The translations under genes and the position numbers were made by a program. The notes under the pieces were generated by a model that saw nothing but the letters and a program-made list of their open reading frames with translations, was not told where the DNA came from and made no database searches. Below, piece after piece: positions 11,221-23,542 of a DNA stretch of 64,000 bases (positions are counted from its first letter, which is position 1; each line of letters opens with the position of its first letter). The DNA lies in assembly GCF_000091045.1 (NCBI RefSeq), contig NC_006679.1, positions 796,781-860,780 of the forward strand, written 5' to 3'. The stretch comes from Cryptococcus deneoformans JEC21. Taxonomy: Eukaryota > Basidiomycota > Tremellomycetes > Tremellales > Cryptococcaceae.

Positions 11221-12736
11221 GCCCGCTATAAAGTCATCCTAGGCCTGGATTTCATCCGCTCTCATGGGCTCCTCAGCGGTGCTTCTCAGCTAGGCAATCT
11301 CGCTCCTGACCTCCTTGGCCCCGTGGTTGCCTCAGTGACGACCGCTGATGGGTATGATGACCTCCGCCTAGCAATCCTGCATGAGTATCACGACATTTTC
11401 CCAGACAATATTGGTGAAGTTGCAAATTACCCACTGATCTGTGATGCCAACTCAAAGGTCCGCCACCATATCAACCTCACCCCCGGTGCGATACCCTTCA
11501 AATCCGCGAGTTATCGATCCCCTCACATGTGGCGACAGCAGTTAATCGAAGAGATCCAGAAACATCGGGAGGCTGGCCGATTGCGACCCTCCAGTTCGCC
11601 GTGGGCAGCACTGGCGTTCTTGGTTAAGAAGGAGAATGGAAAATTTCGGTTTATCTGTGATTATCGGGGCCTTAACAAAGTCACTACTCCAGACTCCACG
11701 CCAGTTCCCAATGTCGACGACATCCTCCATCGAGCTGCTTGTGGTAAAATCTTCACCAAAATTGACCTGTCTGATGCTTTCTTCCAAACACTTATGCATG
11801 AACCAGACATTGAAAAAACGGCCATTACTACCGAACTCGGCCTATTTGAATGGGTAGTTATGCCACAAGGTGCTTGCAACTCACCTGCTACTCAACAACG
11901 CCGACTAAATGAGGCCCTCCGTGGGTTGCTGGGGGATTCTTGTGAGGCTTATGTTGATGATATCATTGTCTGGGCTGCTGATGCCGAGGATCTTGACAAA
12001 CGGTTGCGAGCAGTGCTGGCTGCCTTACGAAAATCGGGGCTTGTGTGCTCTCCCACCAAGTCTGAATTTTTTCGCCACAAAGTCAAATTTCTTGGTCACG
12101 TGATATCCGCCAACCACATCGGCCCAGACCCCGCCAAACTCCGCACCATCGCCTCCTGGCCGCTCCCTCAGTCCGTCAAAGAGCTGCGATCCTTTCTAGG
12201 CCTCCTTCAATACCTCAGAAAATTCATACCGAGCCTAGCTACCCACACACGAACCCTCACCGCCCTCCTCCCGCCGACTCCAGCCGCCGAGAAAGCCTGG
12301 GAGAAGCAACAGCGTGCACTCCGGAAGGGCCAGTCCCCCAAGGATGTCCTGTCATGGGTCTGGGCATGGTCTAGTGAAGCGACCACCGCGTTTGAGATTC
12401 TGAAGGCGAAAGTGGCGGAGATTTCTGGCCTCCGGCCATTGGACTATGCAGCTGCATTATCCGGCGAGTGCCCCATCTACCTTTTCACTGATGCAAGCAA
12501 TCACGGCACTGGCGCCTGGCTTGGTCAAGGCCCTGATCCCGATCATGCATTTCCAGTTGCTTACGACTCTCGCAGTTTATCAGCCGCTGAACGCAACTAT
12601 CCAACACATGAGAAAGAACTGTTGGCCATCGTCCGTGCCCTCAAGCTCTGGCGACCTCTCCTTCTGGATGTTCCCATTCAAATTCAGACCGACCACTTCA
12701 CTCTCAAATGGTTCCTCCAACAGCGCGACCTATCGG

Positions 12737-13683
12737 TGTAAGAGGCTAGCCTCCGACCCAGTGACCCAGGGTCACCACTTTCCCCAGCTTCTAATTTCGA
12801 GCCGCGTTTCAATTTACTTCCGCTTCTTCCTCCAAGTTGCGCGCGTCAAATTGCATCCGCTTTCCCTTCTCCCAGGTCACGTGCTTTATTTTTCCCCTGT
12901 TTCTCCGAGCCGCGTCTCAATTTACTTCCGCTCCTTTCCTCCAAGTCGCGCGCGTCAAATTGCATCCGCACTCTTCCTCCCAGGTCACGTGCATTATTTT
13001 ACTTCCGCTTTTTCTCTTCTCATTTTCCCTCCAATTCTCGTCCTAAGTCCGAGTTTCGTGTCCGATTTTTCATGCCACAAACCCCGGTGTTTACCGGAGC
13101 TTTGGTCGCGACTGGTTTCGAGAGCGAAGGCAAAGTACATGGAAAGGTTGAAACACAAATTCCTTTATTCTTTTATCCTTGTTGTGTTCAACCTTTCCTT
13201 CTTCCGACCTTACAGTCACAAGTACCTTGCCTTCTCCTCTGTAAGCAGAGCTCTCTACCAGTTACCTTCTCCCCTCAGACTCCCTGGCTAATCCTGATCA
13301 GTGTTCCTATCAATTCTTCATCTTGTCTCCTTTACTAGTCGCTGATAGGACATAATCAGGTAAGCTTCGGGCTCTTTGGGTTTCACACAAATTCCTTTAT
13401 TCTCCTTTTATCCTTGTTGTGTTCAACCTTTCCTTCTTCCGACCTTACAGTCACAAGTACCTTGCCTTCTCCTCTTGTTCCTATCAATTCTTCATCTTGT
13501 CTCCTTTACTAGTCGCTGATAGGACATAATCAGCATATGCATTTGGGATCTTGTTTGCTTCTCTCCAGTCCGAAGTTAAGCCTCGAGCCCTGCCAGCCCT
13601 AAGAGCCCACCAGTTCTCTCCAAGCATTGTCCCTCCGAGCTAGCCCCAACAGTACAGTGAAGGTCTATTGTCCGGACCTTACA
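12737..13683 (+). repeat. Solo C-family LTR (947 bp) in A1
   Basis: TGTAAGAGGCTAGCC to CCGGACCTTACA. The flanks are ATCGG (12732-12736) and ATCCG (13684-13688). The intact sequence in A2 reads ATCCG, so the left copy carries one mutation. It interrupts the RNase H domain just after the peptide QQRDL. Confidence 0.92.
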
Positions 13684-15539
13684 ATCCGAACGCCAAAAGC
13701 GCTGGCTGGGCATCCTATCCCGGTTCGACTTGCGTATTGACCACATCTCAGGTGTCAATAACTTCATCGCAGATGCCCTCTCTCGGCTTGGCGGCGCCGA
13801 CGATGAGCAGGATGGTATGGAGACAGCTGAAGTCAGTGTAGCAGTCCTCGGTCTCCTCGGCCAAAACACATCCACCATCACCAAGGTCGCGCAAGGCTAC
13901 GCTCAAGATCAGGTCATGGGAGCATGGTTGCAAGAGGAGGATAGGGCACCTGGAGTAACGTTGGAGAATGTTGAGAATGGTCAAGGAGTACATCAGGTGT
14001 TGCGATGGGAAGGCAGGCTATGTGTGCCCGATACCAGTGAGCTCCGAGAAGGTTTCATCCACCAGTGTCATGATGATGTGGGCCATTTCGGCGTAGCGAA
14101 GACATTGGAGATGGTGCGCCGCAGCTATTACTGGGAGGGCATGAGGCAGGATGTTGTGGACTATGTAAGCTCGTGTGCACCCTGTCAGACTTCAAAGAGC
14201 ACTACTGTCAAGCCCGCAGGCCGCCTTCACTCTCTACCAGTTCCACAGGCGAAGTTTCTCGACATTGGCATTGACTTCGTGGGCCCTCTCCCCATGTCAC
14301 AAGGCTTCGACCAACTCATTGTCATCACCGACCGCCTCACTGGTTATGTGGTCCTCATTCCCACCACCATCACAGCAAATGCGTGCGAGGTTGCCCGACT
14401 TTTTTACGACCACTGGCTTTCCAAATTCGGCTGCCCTCGCTCCATTGTCTCCGACCGTGGCAGCATCTTCCAGTCTGGGGTTTGGCGTCATGTCACCAAG
14501 CATATCGACACCAAGTCTATGCTTTCAACCTCATATCACCCCCAGACCGATGGTATCTCTGAACGGTCCAACAAATCAGTCATCGAGTCACTTCGAACCC
14601 TCACTGACATCCGTGGGCGTACATGGGCTGACCATTTGCAGCGCATTGCTTTTGCTCTCAACAACCATGTCCGTGCATCAACCAAGCACACTCCTGCCGA
14701 GCTGGTTTTTGGCAAGCGTCTCTCTCATGTTCCTCCCTTGGTGGCTGACACTCCAGCGAAAATTGCCGAAGCCTTGCAGTTCATGGTACCTTCAGAAGAC
14801 GAATGGGATGCAGCAGCTCGACGTATGCGGCTCGACGAAGGGGAAGCACGAGACAATCTCCTCATGGCCAAACATCGACAAGCAGTTCAAGCCAACAAAC
14901 ATCGCCGGCCTGATCCCATTTACAAGGTCAGTGACCAAGTGCTGGTGAACACCCGTCATGTCAGGCATGAATACAAGTCCTCATCAGGCTTCAAAAATTC
15001 TGCTAAGTTCACCCCACGTTATGATGGTCCTTACACTATTGTCAAAGCTTTTCCAAATCAATCCCTCTATGAACTCGATGTCCCTGCTCGCGCCAATGAC
15101 ACCGCTCGACGCCATGTCTCCCTCCTCAAGCCTTACGTGGTCTCTGAACGTTATCATTCCTCGTCACCTCCCCTCCAACCCCAAGTCCCAGCTCCACCTC
15201 GCCCCCAGGTCCTCGAGGTCCTTGACATCCGCACCAGGAAGAACACTGAGGAGGTCTGAGTCCGGTTAGTTGGTGAGCCAGCCCTTGGCAAGTGGTTACC
15301 CCAAGTTGAAGTCGAGTTATGGGATGGTTTCAAGGCCGCGTGGGAGGTGTATGATGGCCCAGATGAGTTGTTGTTGGAGTAATTTTGATGTGTTTTTTCT
15401 TTCTTCTTTCAAACATGGACCCCACTTATTACCCTTTAGCCTAGTTGTTTCACCAATGGACCCCACTTATTTTTTTACCTAGTTTTCCTTGCTCTCGCCT
15501 TTTCTTCCAAGACCATGGCCTTTTTCAGGAAGGGGAGGG

Positions 15540-15956
15540 TGTAAGGCATGCATGCCAAACACGGTCATTATGATCCCAAGGTCTGTTTCACTTCATACAT
15601 AGATTTGCTGCCGCTTTTCTCTTATTTTGATTCCGTTTATTTTGCGCGCTCCTCACAGGCCTCAAAGGAATTTGCAGCAAGGAAAAGCCTCTCTTCTTTA
15701 TCTTTAGAAAGAGAGCCCTTTTCCTTTGGTTGTCCGCGACCTGCTGTAGTTCTTTTGAGTGCTTTAATTATAGCTTCGTTGACACTCTGCCCAGTGATCA
15801 ACAAACATATGCAAACTCATAGACCGCTTCTGCGCCCGGACAATCCAACTACCTCTTTCCTTGCCACCGACTAGACAACAGTCGTGTTCCAGCCGTCTCT
15901 CTTTCAATCAAATCAAGCCGAACTCTTTCAGTGAACATCCCCCCTGGGTTGTTACA
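15540..15956 (+). repeat. A1 3' LTR (417 bp)
   Basis: Standard A LTR, TGTAAGGCATGC to GGGTTGTTACA, preceded by the polypurine tract at 15527-15539. It abuts a minus-strand B-family fragment directly, without a matching TSD. Confidence 0.92.
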
Positions 15957-17505
15957 CTCATGTGCTTGCCGCATAAGTTCCTCACGAAGGGTATTAACGT
16001 CCGGGATACATAAACGGTTGTCAACGAGGAGGAGTTGGTGTGTATCATGATTATGGAGGGTAACACCTGGAGCAGTAGACGGATCAGCAAGCCATTCTTT
16101 GAATAATACATCACCTTGATAACCCTGCACAATCGCGCGAAGGGTGTCCGGATCCAAAGTGGGCTCGTATGTCATTGTGGCATGAACTGAAACCGGTGAT
16201 TGATCCAGGGAGGGGTCGGCAGGTTCGGCGGCGTCCGAAGGAGCATGACGAGAGAGGTAATCTGCGAGAGTATTGAACTCCCCTTTGATGTATTCTATGC
16301 GGAGGTCGAAATCCTTCAGAGTACTCAGCCACTGAAGCTGACAGGGAGAGAGATTACGTTGACCTAGGAACCATTGAAGGGTAAAGTGATCGCAGTAGAC
16401 GTGGACTGGAATGCCGTATAGCAGAGGGCGCCAATGATCGAGGGCATTAATAATCGCCAGCAGCTCGTGGTCGTGTACCGGGTAGTTCTGTTGTGCACTA
16501 TTGAAAGTGCGCGAATCGTAGGCCACAGGCTGGGCGGACTCCCGAGAGGTACCGACACCAATCCAAGCGCCAGTACCTGTGTTGGAAGCGTCGGTGAATA
16601 GAAAGACCTGCTGTTTTCCCGCTTTGACAGCATCATAATCGATAACGGCAAGACAGGGGACAGTACTCACCGCACGTCGAGTCGCTTCAAAGGCCGCCTT
16701 CTCCGCAGGGCCGAACGACCATCTCCAACCAGTCCATCCCTCGGGGAGGTGTCCCTTATGCATCTTAACAGCCTTGTAGTAAGCTTTCTCAGCCGCCGCA
16801 TTCAGAGGAAGAGTGGCATGAAGCACGGCGGTGTGGTCGGCCAGGTTTGGTACGAAATCGCGAAGGTAGTTAACGAGACCGAGGAACGAGTGAAGTTGGT
16901 GAGAATTGACCGGGAGGGGGAACTGCTCGACGTGTGCGATTTTGGCGGGGTCGGGCAGAATCTGTCCGGGGCGGATGATATGGCCTAAGAACGCTACTTC
17001 GTCGAGGAACAGCTTTGACTTCTCACGCGAGCAGCGAAGACCACTTCGACGTAGGGCAGAAAGAACACTCACAATATTATCATGCAGGTCCTTCGCATCC
17101 TTCCCCCAGATGATGATATCGTCCACGTAAGCCTCGCAACATTCCCCAGTTAAACCTTGTAACGCCTCATTAATGCGACGCTGTTGAGCGGCCGGCGCGT
17201 TCCGGATCCCTTGAGGCATTACCACCCACTCTAGGAGACCGAGAGGAGTGGTGATAGCGGTTTTCGGGATGTCCTCCTCCTTCATTAGCGTTTGGAAAAA
17301 GGCATCCTTACAGTCAAGTTTTGCGAAAATCTTGCCCTTCCTGGCGGCACGGTGGAGGATATCCTGGACATTCCCCATAGGGTACATATTGGGGACCGTG
17401 ACGTTGTTCAGAGCGCGGAAATCACAGACCATTCGGAATTTGCCATTACCTTTGGACACGAGGAACGCCGGGGAGGCCCAAGGGGAACTAGAGTATCGAA
17501 GACGT
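15957..17505 (-). pseudogene. B-family pol fragment B2 (RT, RNase H, linker)
   Basis: A minus-strand frame runs open from 17459 to 15957 and closely matches B1 residues for reverse transcriptase (GNGKFRMVCDFRALNNVT, YVDDIIIWG), RNase H (FTDASNTGTGAWIG) and the linker into integrase (LREELMRQAHE). It differs from B1 at only a few residues, so it is a recent copy. Both ends are cut: the 3' side by the A1 LTR and the 5' side by a C LTR piece at 17506. Gag, protease, most of integrase and both LTRs are missing. Confidence 0.88.
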
Positions 17506-17865
17506 TGTAAGGTCCGGACAATAGACCTTCACTGTACTGTTGGGGCTAGCTCGGAGGGACAAGGCTTGGAGAGACTGGTGGGCTCTTAGGGCTGGCAGGG
17601 CTCGAGGCTTAACTTCGGACTGGAGAGAAGCAAACAAGATCCCAAATGCATATGCTGATTATGTCCTATCAGTGACTAGTAAAGGAGACAAGATGAAGAA
17701 TTGATAGGAACAAGAGGAGAAGGCAAGGTACTTGTGACTGTAAAGTCGGAAGAAGGAAAAGTTGAACACAACAAGGATAAAAGAAATAAAGGAAGTTGTG
17801 TGAAACCCGAAGAGCCCGAAGCTTACCTGATTATGTCCTATCAGCGACTAGTAAAGGAGACAAGA
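17506..17865 (-). repeat. Partial C-family LTR
   Basis: Begins TGTAAGGTCCGG (the reverse complement of the C LTR 3' end), preceded by GACGT, and matches C LTRs until GACAAGA at 17865. There the D-family LTR starts. The 5' part of this C LTR is not found next to it, so D probably inserted here and the other half lies beyond D's lost 5' end. Confidence 0.85.
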
Positions 17866-18299
17866 TGTAGACACTGGGTGTCTCACTGAGTGTCGTAGTA
17901 GTATAGTGTGTAGTTGACTAGCAAAACATGCACTGGTTGTAATACATGTGGATTGAGTATTGAAGAAACTACAACAATATGCGACTACTATTTTACTAAG
18001 TACCAACTGTGTGTCAGAAAGTAAAGTTACACACATCAAATGCCACGTCATTACTAAGTATTTCAAATGTAACATTATACACATGGAATGTTACATAATC
18101 TGGATGATTACATACACAACAAATATCGCTGAATATTCATACAGCTTATACATGGGAATGCATGCATGTAAATGCACTGCATAAATTCCTGCATGTAAAT
18201 GCGATGCATAAATTCCTGCATATGCAATATGCATAGGAGGATGCATGCACAAAGACTGCATGCATGGAGAATAAATGAGTATAGTGCTCTGCACTTACA
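17866..18299 (-). repeat. D-family 3' LTR (434 bp)
   Basis: On the minus strand it runs TGTAAGTGCAGAGCACTATA to CAGTGTCTACA. Both ends resemble the B LTR (TGTAAGTGCAGAGCCC and CAGTGCCTACA), so D and B are sister families. It is preceded on the minus strand by a purine tract (ATGGGGGAGAG), as expected of a 3' LTR. Confidence 0.75.
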
Positions 18300-18416
18300 C
18301 TCTCCCCCATCTGTCAAAGAGCCTATGCCTGGAAGCAAGAACAGCAGTTACCAGGAGGCAGGGACAGGAAAAAGAAATAGAAGTAATAAGAGAAGGACAA
18401 AGAGGCAAAAAAGAAA
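18300..18416 (-). mobile_element. D element 3' noncoding end, distal part
   Basis: 117 bp between the D 3' LTR and the B1 insertion. It belongs with 29902-31806: both ends at B1 show the same AGAAA duplication (18412-18416 and 29902-29906). Confidence 0.8.
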
Positions 18417-18919
18417 TGTAAGTGCAGAGCCCTTACCACCACTCGTTCTCACCATATGGTAGGATTTATTCCTATGCATTGGTCGATGTTGGTAGGTGAG
18501 ATTTGATGCCGAAACGCGTCTTTCGGACTTCGCCGAAACGCGACATCGAGCTCTGTCCGGCCTTATCCTATGCATGATATTTTATTCTCATGCATAGGAC
18601 CGGCAATTGCTGCCGAGACGCGGCGGCGGACTTCGCCGGATCTCTGTCCCTTTTTTTCGATGGACTTCTGTTTGTTTCTGCATACATCCATACATATATA
18701 TATATATAGATCTCATACATAGTTATAGTTTTCTCTTTCTCTAAGCGAAACTCATGCATATCAACCATTGCTAGTTTCGCATCCAGTAGACCACTATAAC
18801 TATAAACAAACACCGAACGCTTCCGCGAACGCATCCGAACGCCCTCTAGACCTATACCACGAACGCCCATCCTTTCCGAACGCCCACCGAACGCAGTGAG
18901 GCACACCCCAGTGCCTACA
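18417..18919 (+). repeat. B1 5' LTR (503 bp)
   Basis: TGTAAGTGCAGAGC to CAGTGCCTACA. It contains an 11-bp perfect inverted repeat CCTATGCATGA/TCATGCATAGG (18567-18598) and six GAACGC hexamers (18815-18894). CTTTTTT follows immediately; no tRNA-type primer site is visible. Confidence 0.92.
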
Positions 18920-21900
18920 CTTTTTTCGAAACTAGCACCTACCTTTTTATACCATATCCACCATGCCCAAATCAGCTCAGGACTCTCCAACGGAGTTACT
19001 CGCACGTCTGGTCGACCGCGTCCAACAACAAGACGACACGCTGGCGCTCCTCACTGAGCTGCTGGCTAAACAAAACAAACTATCAGCTACCAAGGAACAT
19101 TATACACCCCGAGGTATACCATTGCCCAAGGCGTCAGACATCCCTCGTTTCGAGGGTCCCCTTGGCGATGCGGACCGCGCCCTTACCCATTTGCGTCGGC
19201 TTCAACAGGTTTTGCGAACGCACGGCCTTCTGACTCCCTCGGATGACGAGGAGGTGGAAGAGAGACGCCGTGTGACAGTGATTGAGCTGGCTAACAATTC
19301 GATTGAGTGCGCTGGTCTCGTTGGTTGGGTTGAGCAAGACGGTCGCCGTATGGAGGCCGATGGAATAACAACATGGGAGACGTGGTCAGCCACCTTCAAG
19401 GCTAAGGCCATGCCGTCCAACTGGGAGTTCCGCGAAAGCCGTGCTCTTTTTCGCCTCTCCTTCCACGAGGTGTCGTCGGAGGGTTGGAAAAAATTCGACA
19501 ACGCGGTGATTTTGCACCGTGCCCACCTCCATGGGAGCAAGCTATACCCGACCGACCAACAACTCACCAGTTTTTACCGTGCGGCCTGTCCCGAGCGCCT
19601 TTTCCTTCGCTTGGTTGACTTGCCCGAATTTCACGTCGACGATCTGGACGCACTGCGGGCCTTGATCAGTAACCACGTCGAACGAATTCAACACGAAGAT
19701 GCCGCCTCTCGGATTAGGTCCCGTCCCACCAACCAGGTTTCTTCCGACACCGTCCAACTACCCCACTCGATGTCCTACTACCACGACCCTTCCCACGCTC
19801 TGCCATATTATCTCTCCCCGGCGGGCCGCCATATCCATGAAGTCTTCCGCAAGGAGAACCGATGCTACGATTGTCGTAAAACGGGGCATCAGCATTCCAA
19901 GTGCCCTACCCGTACACGTGTTCCGACTCCTAAGGTCAACCAACTCGAGACTGAATTGACGGCAGGCGATGCTACCTCGGCCTATCTGACGTTAACACAA
20001 ACCGTTCCTCCAGCCGATGATGATACCCGTGACGCGACGTACGCTCTTTTCCATCCCTTGCTCTCTATATCCGTTCCAGTCTCTGCTGACAGCCACTTAT
20101 CAGCCCCCTCCCCTAAATTCTTACTCGACACGGGGGCGTCCACAACTTTTGTGGATCCGAGGTTGGCGGTGAGACTGGGCTGGGAAGTGAGGAAAGGGTT
20201 GGTACGGATGCGAGTGCGTCTAGCCGGAGGTTTGGCGGGTCCGTTGGTCACAGATATGGTCGTCGGGTCGTTTTCCCTAGGTGGTCACATGTATCGAGTC
20301 GATGGTGTCCTGATGGATCTGCACGGTACCTACGATGGTATCTTAGGACTAAATTTCTTCGCGCGGCACGGATTACTCGCGGAATCAAATTCTTTCATCC
20401 GGTTATTGGAGGCGGGCGGTGTGAACTTGTCTGCGTTAGGCTTGCAAAAGTTAGGTGCGCCAGTTTCCCACGCCGCCGCAAATTCCGCCTCGACTACCGC
20501 CACAGTGTCATTCGCCGACACCCGCCCCAATCTTTCGCAGACCCGCGCGGCCGCCGAGTCCGACAGTCTGACGGATGTTCTACGCAAGCTTCAGACCGAA
20601 TTCCACGATGTTTTCTGCGACGACCTAGGCGACGTGCGAAATTTCCCCACCATCTCCAAAACAAAGTCTGGCGTGCGTTTCGAAATTAACCTGAAACATG
20701 GTGCTACTCCCCACCGCTCGCCACCCTATCGAGTACCGGAAGCCCTGCTTCCCCGTTTCCGCGAGATGCTGTTAGAGCATCTGAATGCAGGTCGTCTTCG
20801 CTATTCCAGTTCCCCTTGGGCCTCCCCAGCGTTCCTCGTGTCCAAAGGTAATGGCAAATTCAGAATGGTCTGCGATTTCCGCGCTTTGAACAATGTCACG
20901 GTCCCCGACATGTACCCTATGGGGAATGTCCAGGATATCCTCCACCGTGCCGCCAGGAAGGGCAAGATTTTCGCAAAACTTGACTGTAAGGATGCCTTTT
21001 TCCAAACGCTAATGAAGGAGGAGGACATCCCGAAAACCGCTATCACCACTCCTCTCGGTCTCCTAGAGTGGGTGGTAATGCCTCAAGGGATCCGGAACGC
21101 GCCGGCTGCTCAACAGCGTCGCATTAATGAGGCGTTACAAGGTTTAACTGGGGAATGTTGCGAGGCTTACGTGGACGATATCATCATCTGGGGGAAGGAT
21201 GCTAAGGACCTGCATGATAATATTGTGAGTGTCCTTTCTGCCCTACGTCGAAGTGGTCTTCGCTGCTCGCGTGAGAAGTCAAAGCTGTTCCTCGACGAAG
21301 TAGCGTTCTTAGGACATATCATCCGCCCCGGACAGATTCTGCCCGACCCCGCCAAAATAGCACGCGTCGAGCAGTTCCCCCTCCCGGTCAATTCTCACCA
21401 ACTTCACTCGTTCCTCGGTCTCGTTAACTACCTTCGCGATTTCGTACCAAACCTGGCCGACCACACCGCCGTGCTTCACGCCACTCTTCCTCCGAATGCG
21501 GCGGCTGAGAAAGCTTACTACAAGGCTGTTAAGATGCATAAGGGACACCTCCCCGAGGGATGGACTGGTTGGAGATGGTCGTTCGGCCCTGCGGAGAAGG
21601 CGGCCTTTGAAGCGACTCGACGCGCGGTGAGTACTGTCCCCTGTCTTGCCGTTATCGATTATGATGCTGTCAAAGCGGGAAAGCAGCAGGTTTTTCTATT
21701 CACCGACGCTTCCAACACAGGTACTGGCGCTTGGATTGGTGTCGGTACCTCTCGGGAGTCCGCCCAGCCTGTGGCCTACGATTCGCGCACCTTCAATAGT
21801 GCACAACGGAACTATCCAGTACACAACCGTGAGCTGCTGGTGATTATTAATGCCCTCGATCATTGGCGCCCTCTGCTATACGGCATTCCAGTCCACGTCT

Positions 21901-23101
21901 ACTGCGATCACTTTACCCTTCAATGGTTCCTAGGTCAACGTAATCTCTCTCCCCGTCAGCTTCGGTGGTTGAGTACTCTGAAGGATTTCGACCTCCGCAT
22001 CGAATACATCAAAGGGGAGTTCAATACTCTCGCCGATTACCTCTCTCGTCACGCCCCTTCAGATGCCGTCGAACCTGCCGACCCCTCTCTGGATCAATCA
22101 CCGGTTTCAGTTCATGCCACAATGACATACGAGCCCACTTTGGATCCGGACACCCTTCGCGCGATTGCGCAGGGTTATCAAGGTGATGTATTATTCAAAG
22201 AATGGCTTGCTGATCCATGTCTACTGCTCCAGGTGTTACCTTCCATGATCATGATACCCACCGACTTCTCCTCGTTGACAACCGCTTATTCATTCCGGAC
22301 GTTAATACACTTCGTGAGGAACTTATGCGGCAAGCCCATGAAGGCACTGCTGGGCATCTGGGAGTGGAGAAAACCATGGAGGTACTCAGGAGTGGATACT
22401 TTTGGGAGACAATGTCCAAGGATGTTCGTGAGTTTGTTCGTGCGTGCCATTTATGTCAACAGGCGAACGCACCCACGACGAAGCCGGCTGGTCCCTTGCA
22501 TCCGCTTCCGGTCCCACGCAATAAATTCGATGATATCGCTATCGATTTTGTAGGACCACTCCCTTCTTCCGGTGGACACGACTATCTCCTCACGATCACG
22601 GATAGACTAACCGGGTTCATCGAACTGGTCGCCTGCTCCACCATGATCAATGCTCGGGATCTCGCCATCCTGGTTTGGGAGCGATGGGTGTCTCGTTATG
22701 GTTTGCCGCTCTCCATTACGTCCGATCGTGATACTCTGTTCACCTCGCGATTCTGGACAACACTATGGGAGCAGCAGAATGTCAAGCTCAAGATGTCCAC
22801 GGCCTTCCATCCGCAGACTGACGGCACTTCGGAACGGTCCAACAAGACAGTGGTGCAACTGCTACGTAGCTGGGTGGATAGGCATGGCACCTCTTGGGTT
22901 AAGTACCTCTCTCGTGTTTCCCAAGCCATGAATAACACTGTCAGACGTTCCACAGGTTTCTCTCCGGCACAACTGGTCTTTGGCCGTCGGCTCCGTACCC
23001 TACCTAGTCTGGCTCGTCCTCCTCTGTTCACCCGGGCTTCCCTTCCCACACAGGCCGAATGGACTCTCGCAGCGGATCGCACCGACCTCTCGCTCGCTGA
23101 G

Positions 23102-23517
23102 TGTAAGGCATGCATGCCAAACACGGTCATTATGATCCCAAGGTCTGTTTCACTTCATACATAGATTTGCTGCCGCTTTCTCTTATTTTGATTCCGTTTA
23201 TTTTGCGCGCTCCTCACAGGCCTCAAAGGAATTTGCAGCAAGGAAAAGCCTCTCTTCTTTATCTTTAGAAAGAGAGCCCTTTTCCTTTGGTTGTCCGCGA
23301 CCTGCTGTAGTTCTTTTGAGTGCTTTAATTATAGCTTCGTTGACACTCTGCCCAGTGATCAACAAACATATGCAAACTCATAGACCGCTTCTGCGCCCGG
23401 ACAATCCAACTACCTCTTTCCTTGCCACCGACTAGACAACAGTCGTGTTCCAGCCGTCTCTCTTTCAATCAAATCAAGCCGAACTCTTTCAGTGAACATC
23501 CCCCCTGGGTTGTTACA
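23102..23517 (+). repeat. A2 5' LTR
   Basis: 416 bp, TGTAAGGCATGC to GTTGTTACA, followed by CTTTTTTT and the gag leader as in A1. Confidence 0.93.
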
Positions 23518-23542
23518 CTTTTTTTAAGCGAATCTCAACTGC

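Larger units (their letters stand above)
9155..15382 (+). pseudogene. A1 gag-pol polyprotein gene, interrupted by two LTRs and one stop
   Basis: Three blocks (9155-10650, 11226-12736, 13689-15382) remain in frame once both LTR insertions and one copy of each TSD are removed; together they make about 1566 codons. In order: a gag with an N-terminal coiled coil (residues about 45-80) and a CCHC knuckle CFLCRQPGHKSPDC (354-367); an aspartic protease with LFDTGAT (D432); reverse transcriptase with YVDD (741-744); RNase H with FTDAS (D921); integrase with HHCC and a DDE core; and a divergent chromodomain-like tail ending DELLLE. The only point lesion I see is CGA to TGA at 15257-15259, which removes about 41 C-terminal residues. 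ATG 9155 lies 25 nt after the LTR. It is dead because of the insertions, but otherwise well preserved. Confidence 0.88.
8541..15956 (+). mobile_element. Ty3/gypsy element A1, with two nested solo LTRs
   Basis: The element is bounded by A-family LTRs (TGTAA...TTACA) at 8541-9129 and 15540-15956, with a purine tract (AGGAAGGGGAGGG) just before the 3' LTR. The internal region is interrupted by a solo B LTR (10651-11220) and a solo C LTR (12737-13683). The two LTRs differ in length (589 and 417 bp) and the outside flanks do not match (CGAAG upstream, CTCAT downstream). The present element is therefore probably a recombinant between two insertions rather than one integration. Confidence 0.9.
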
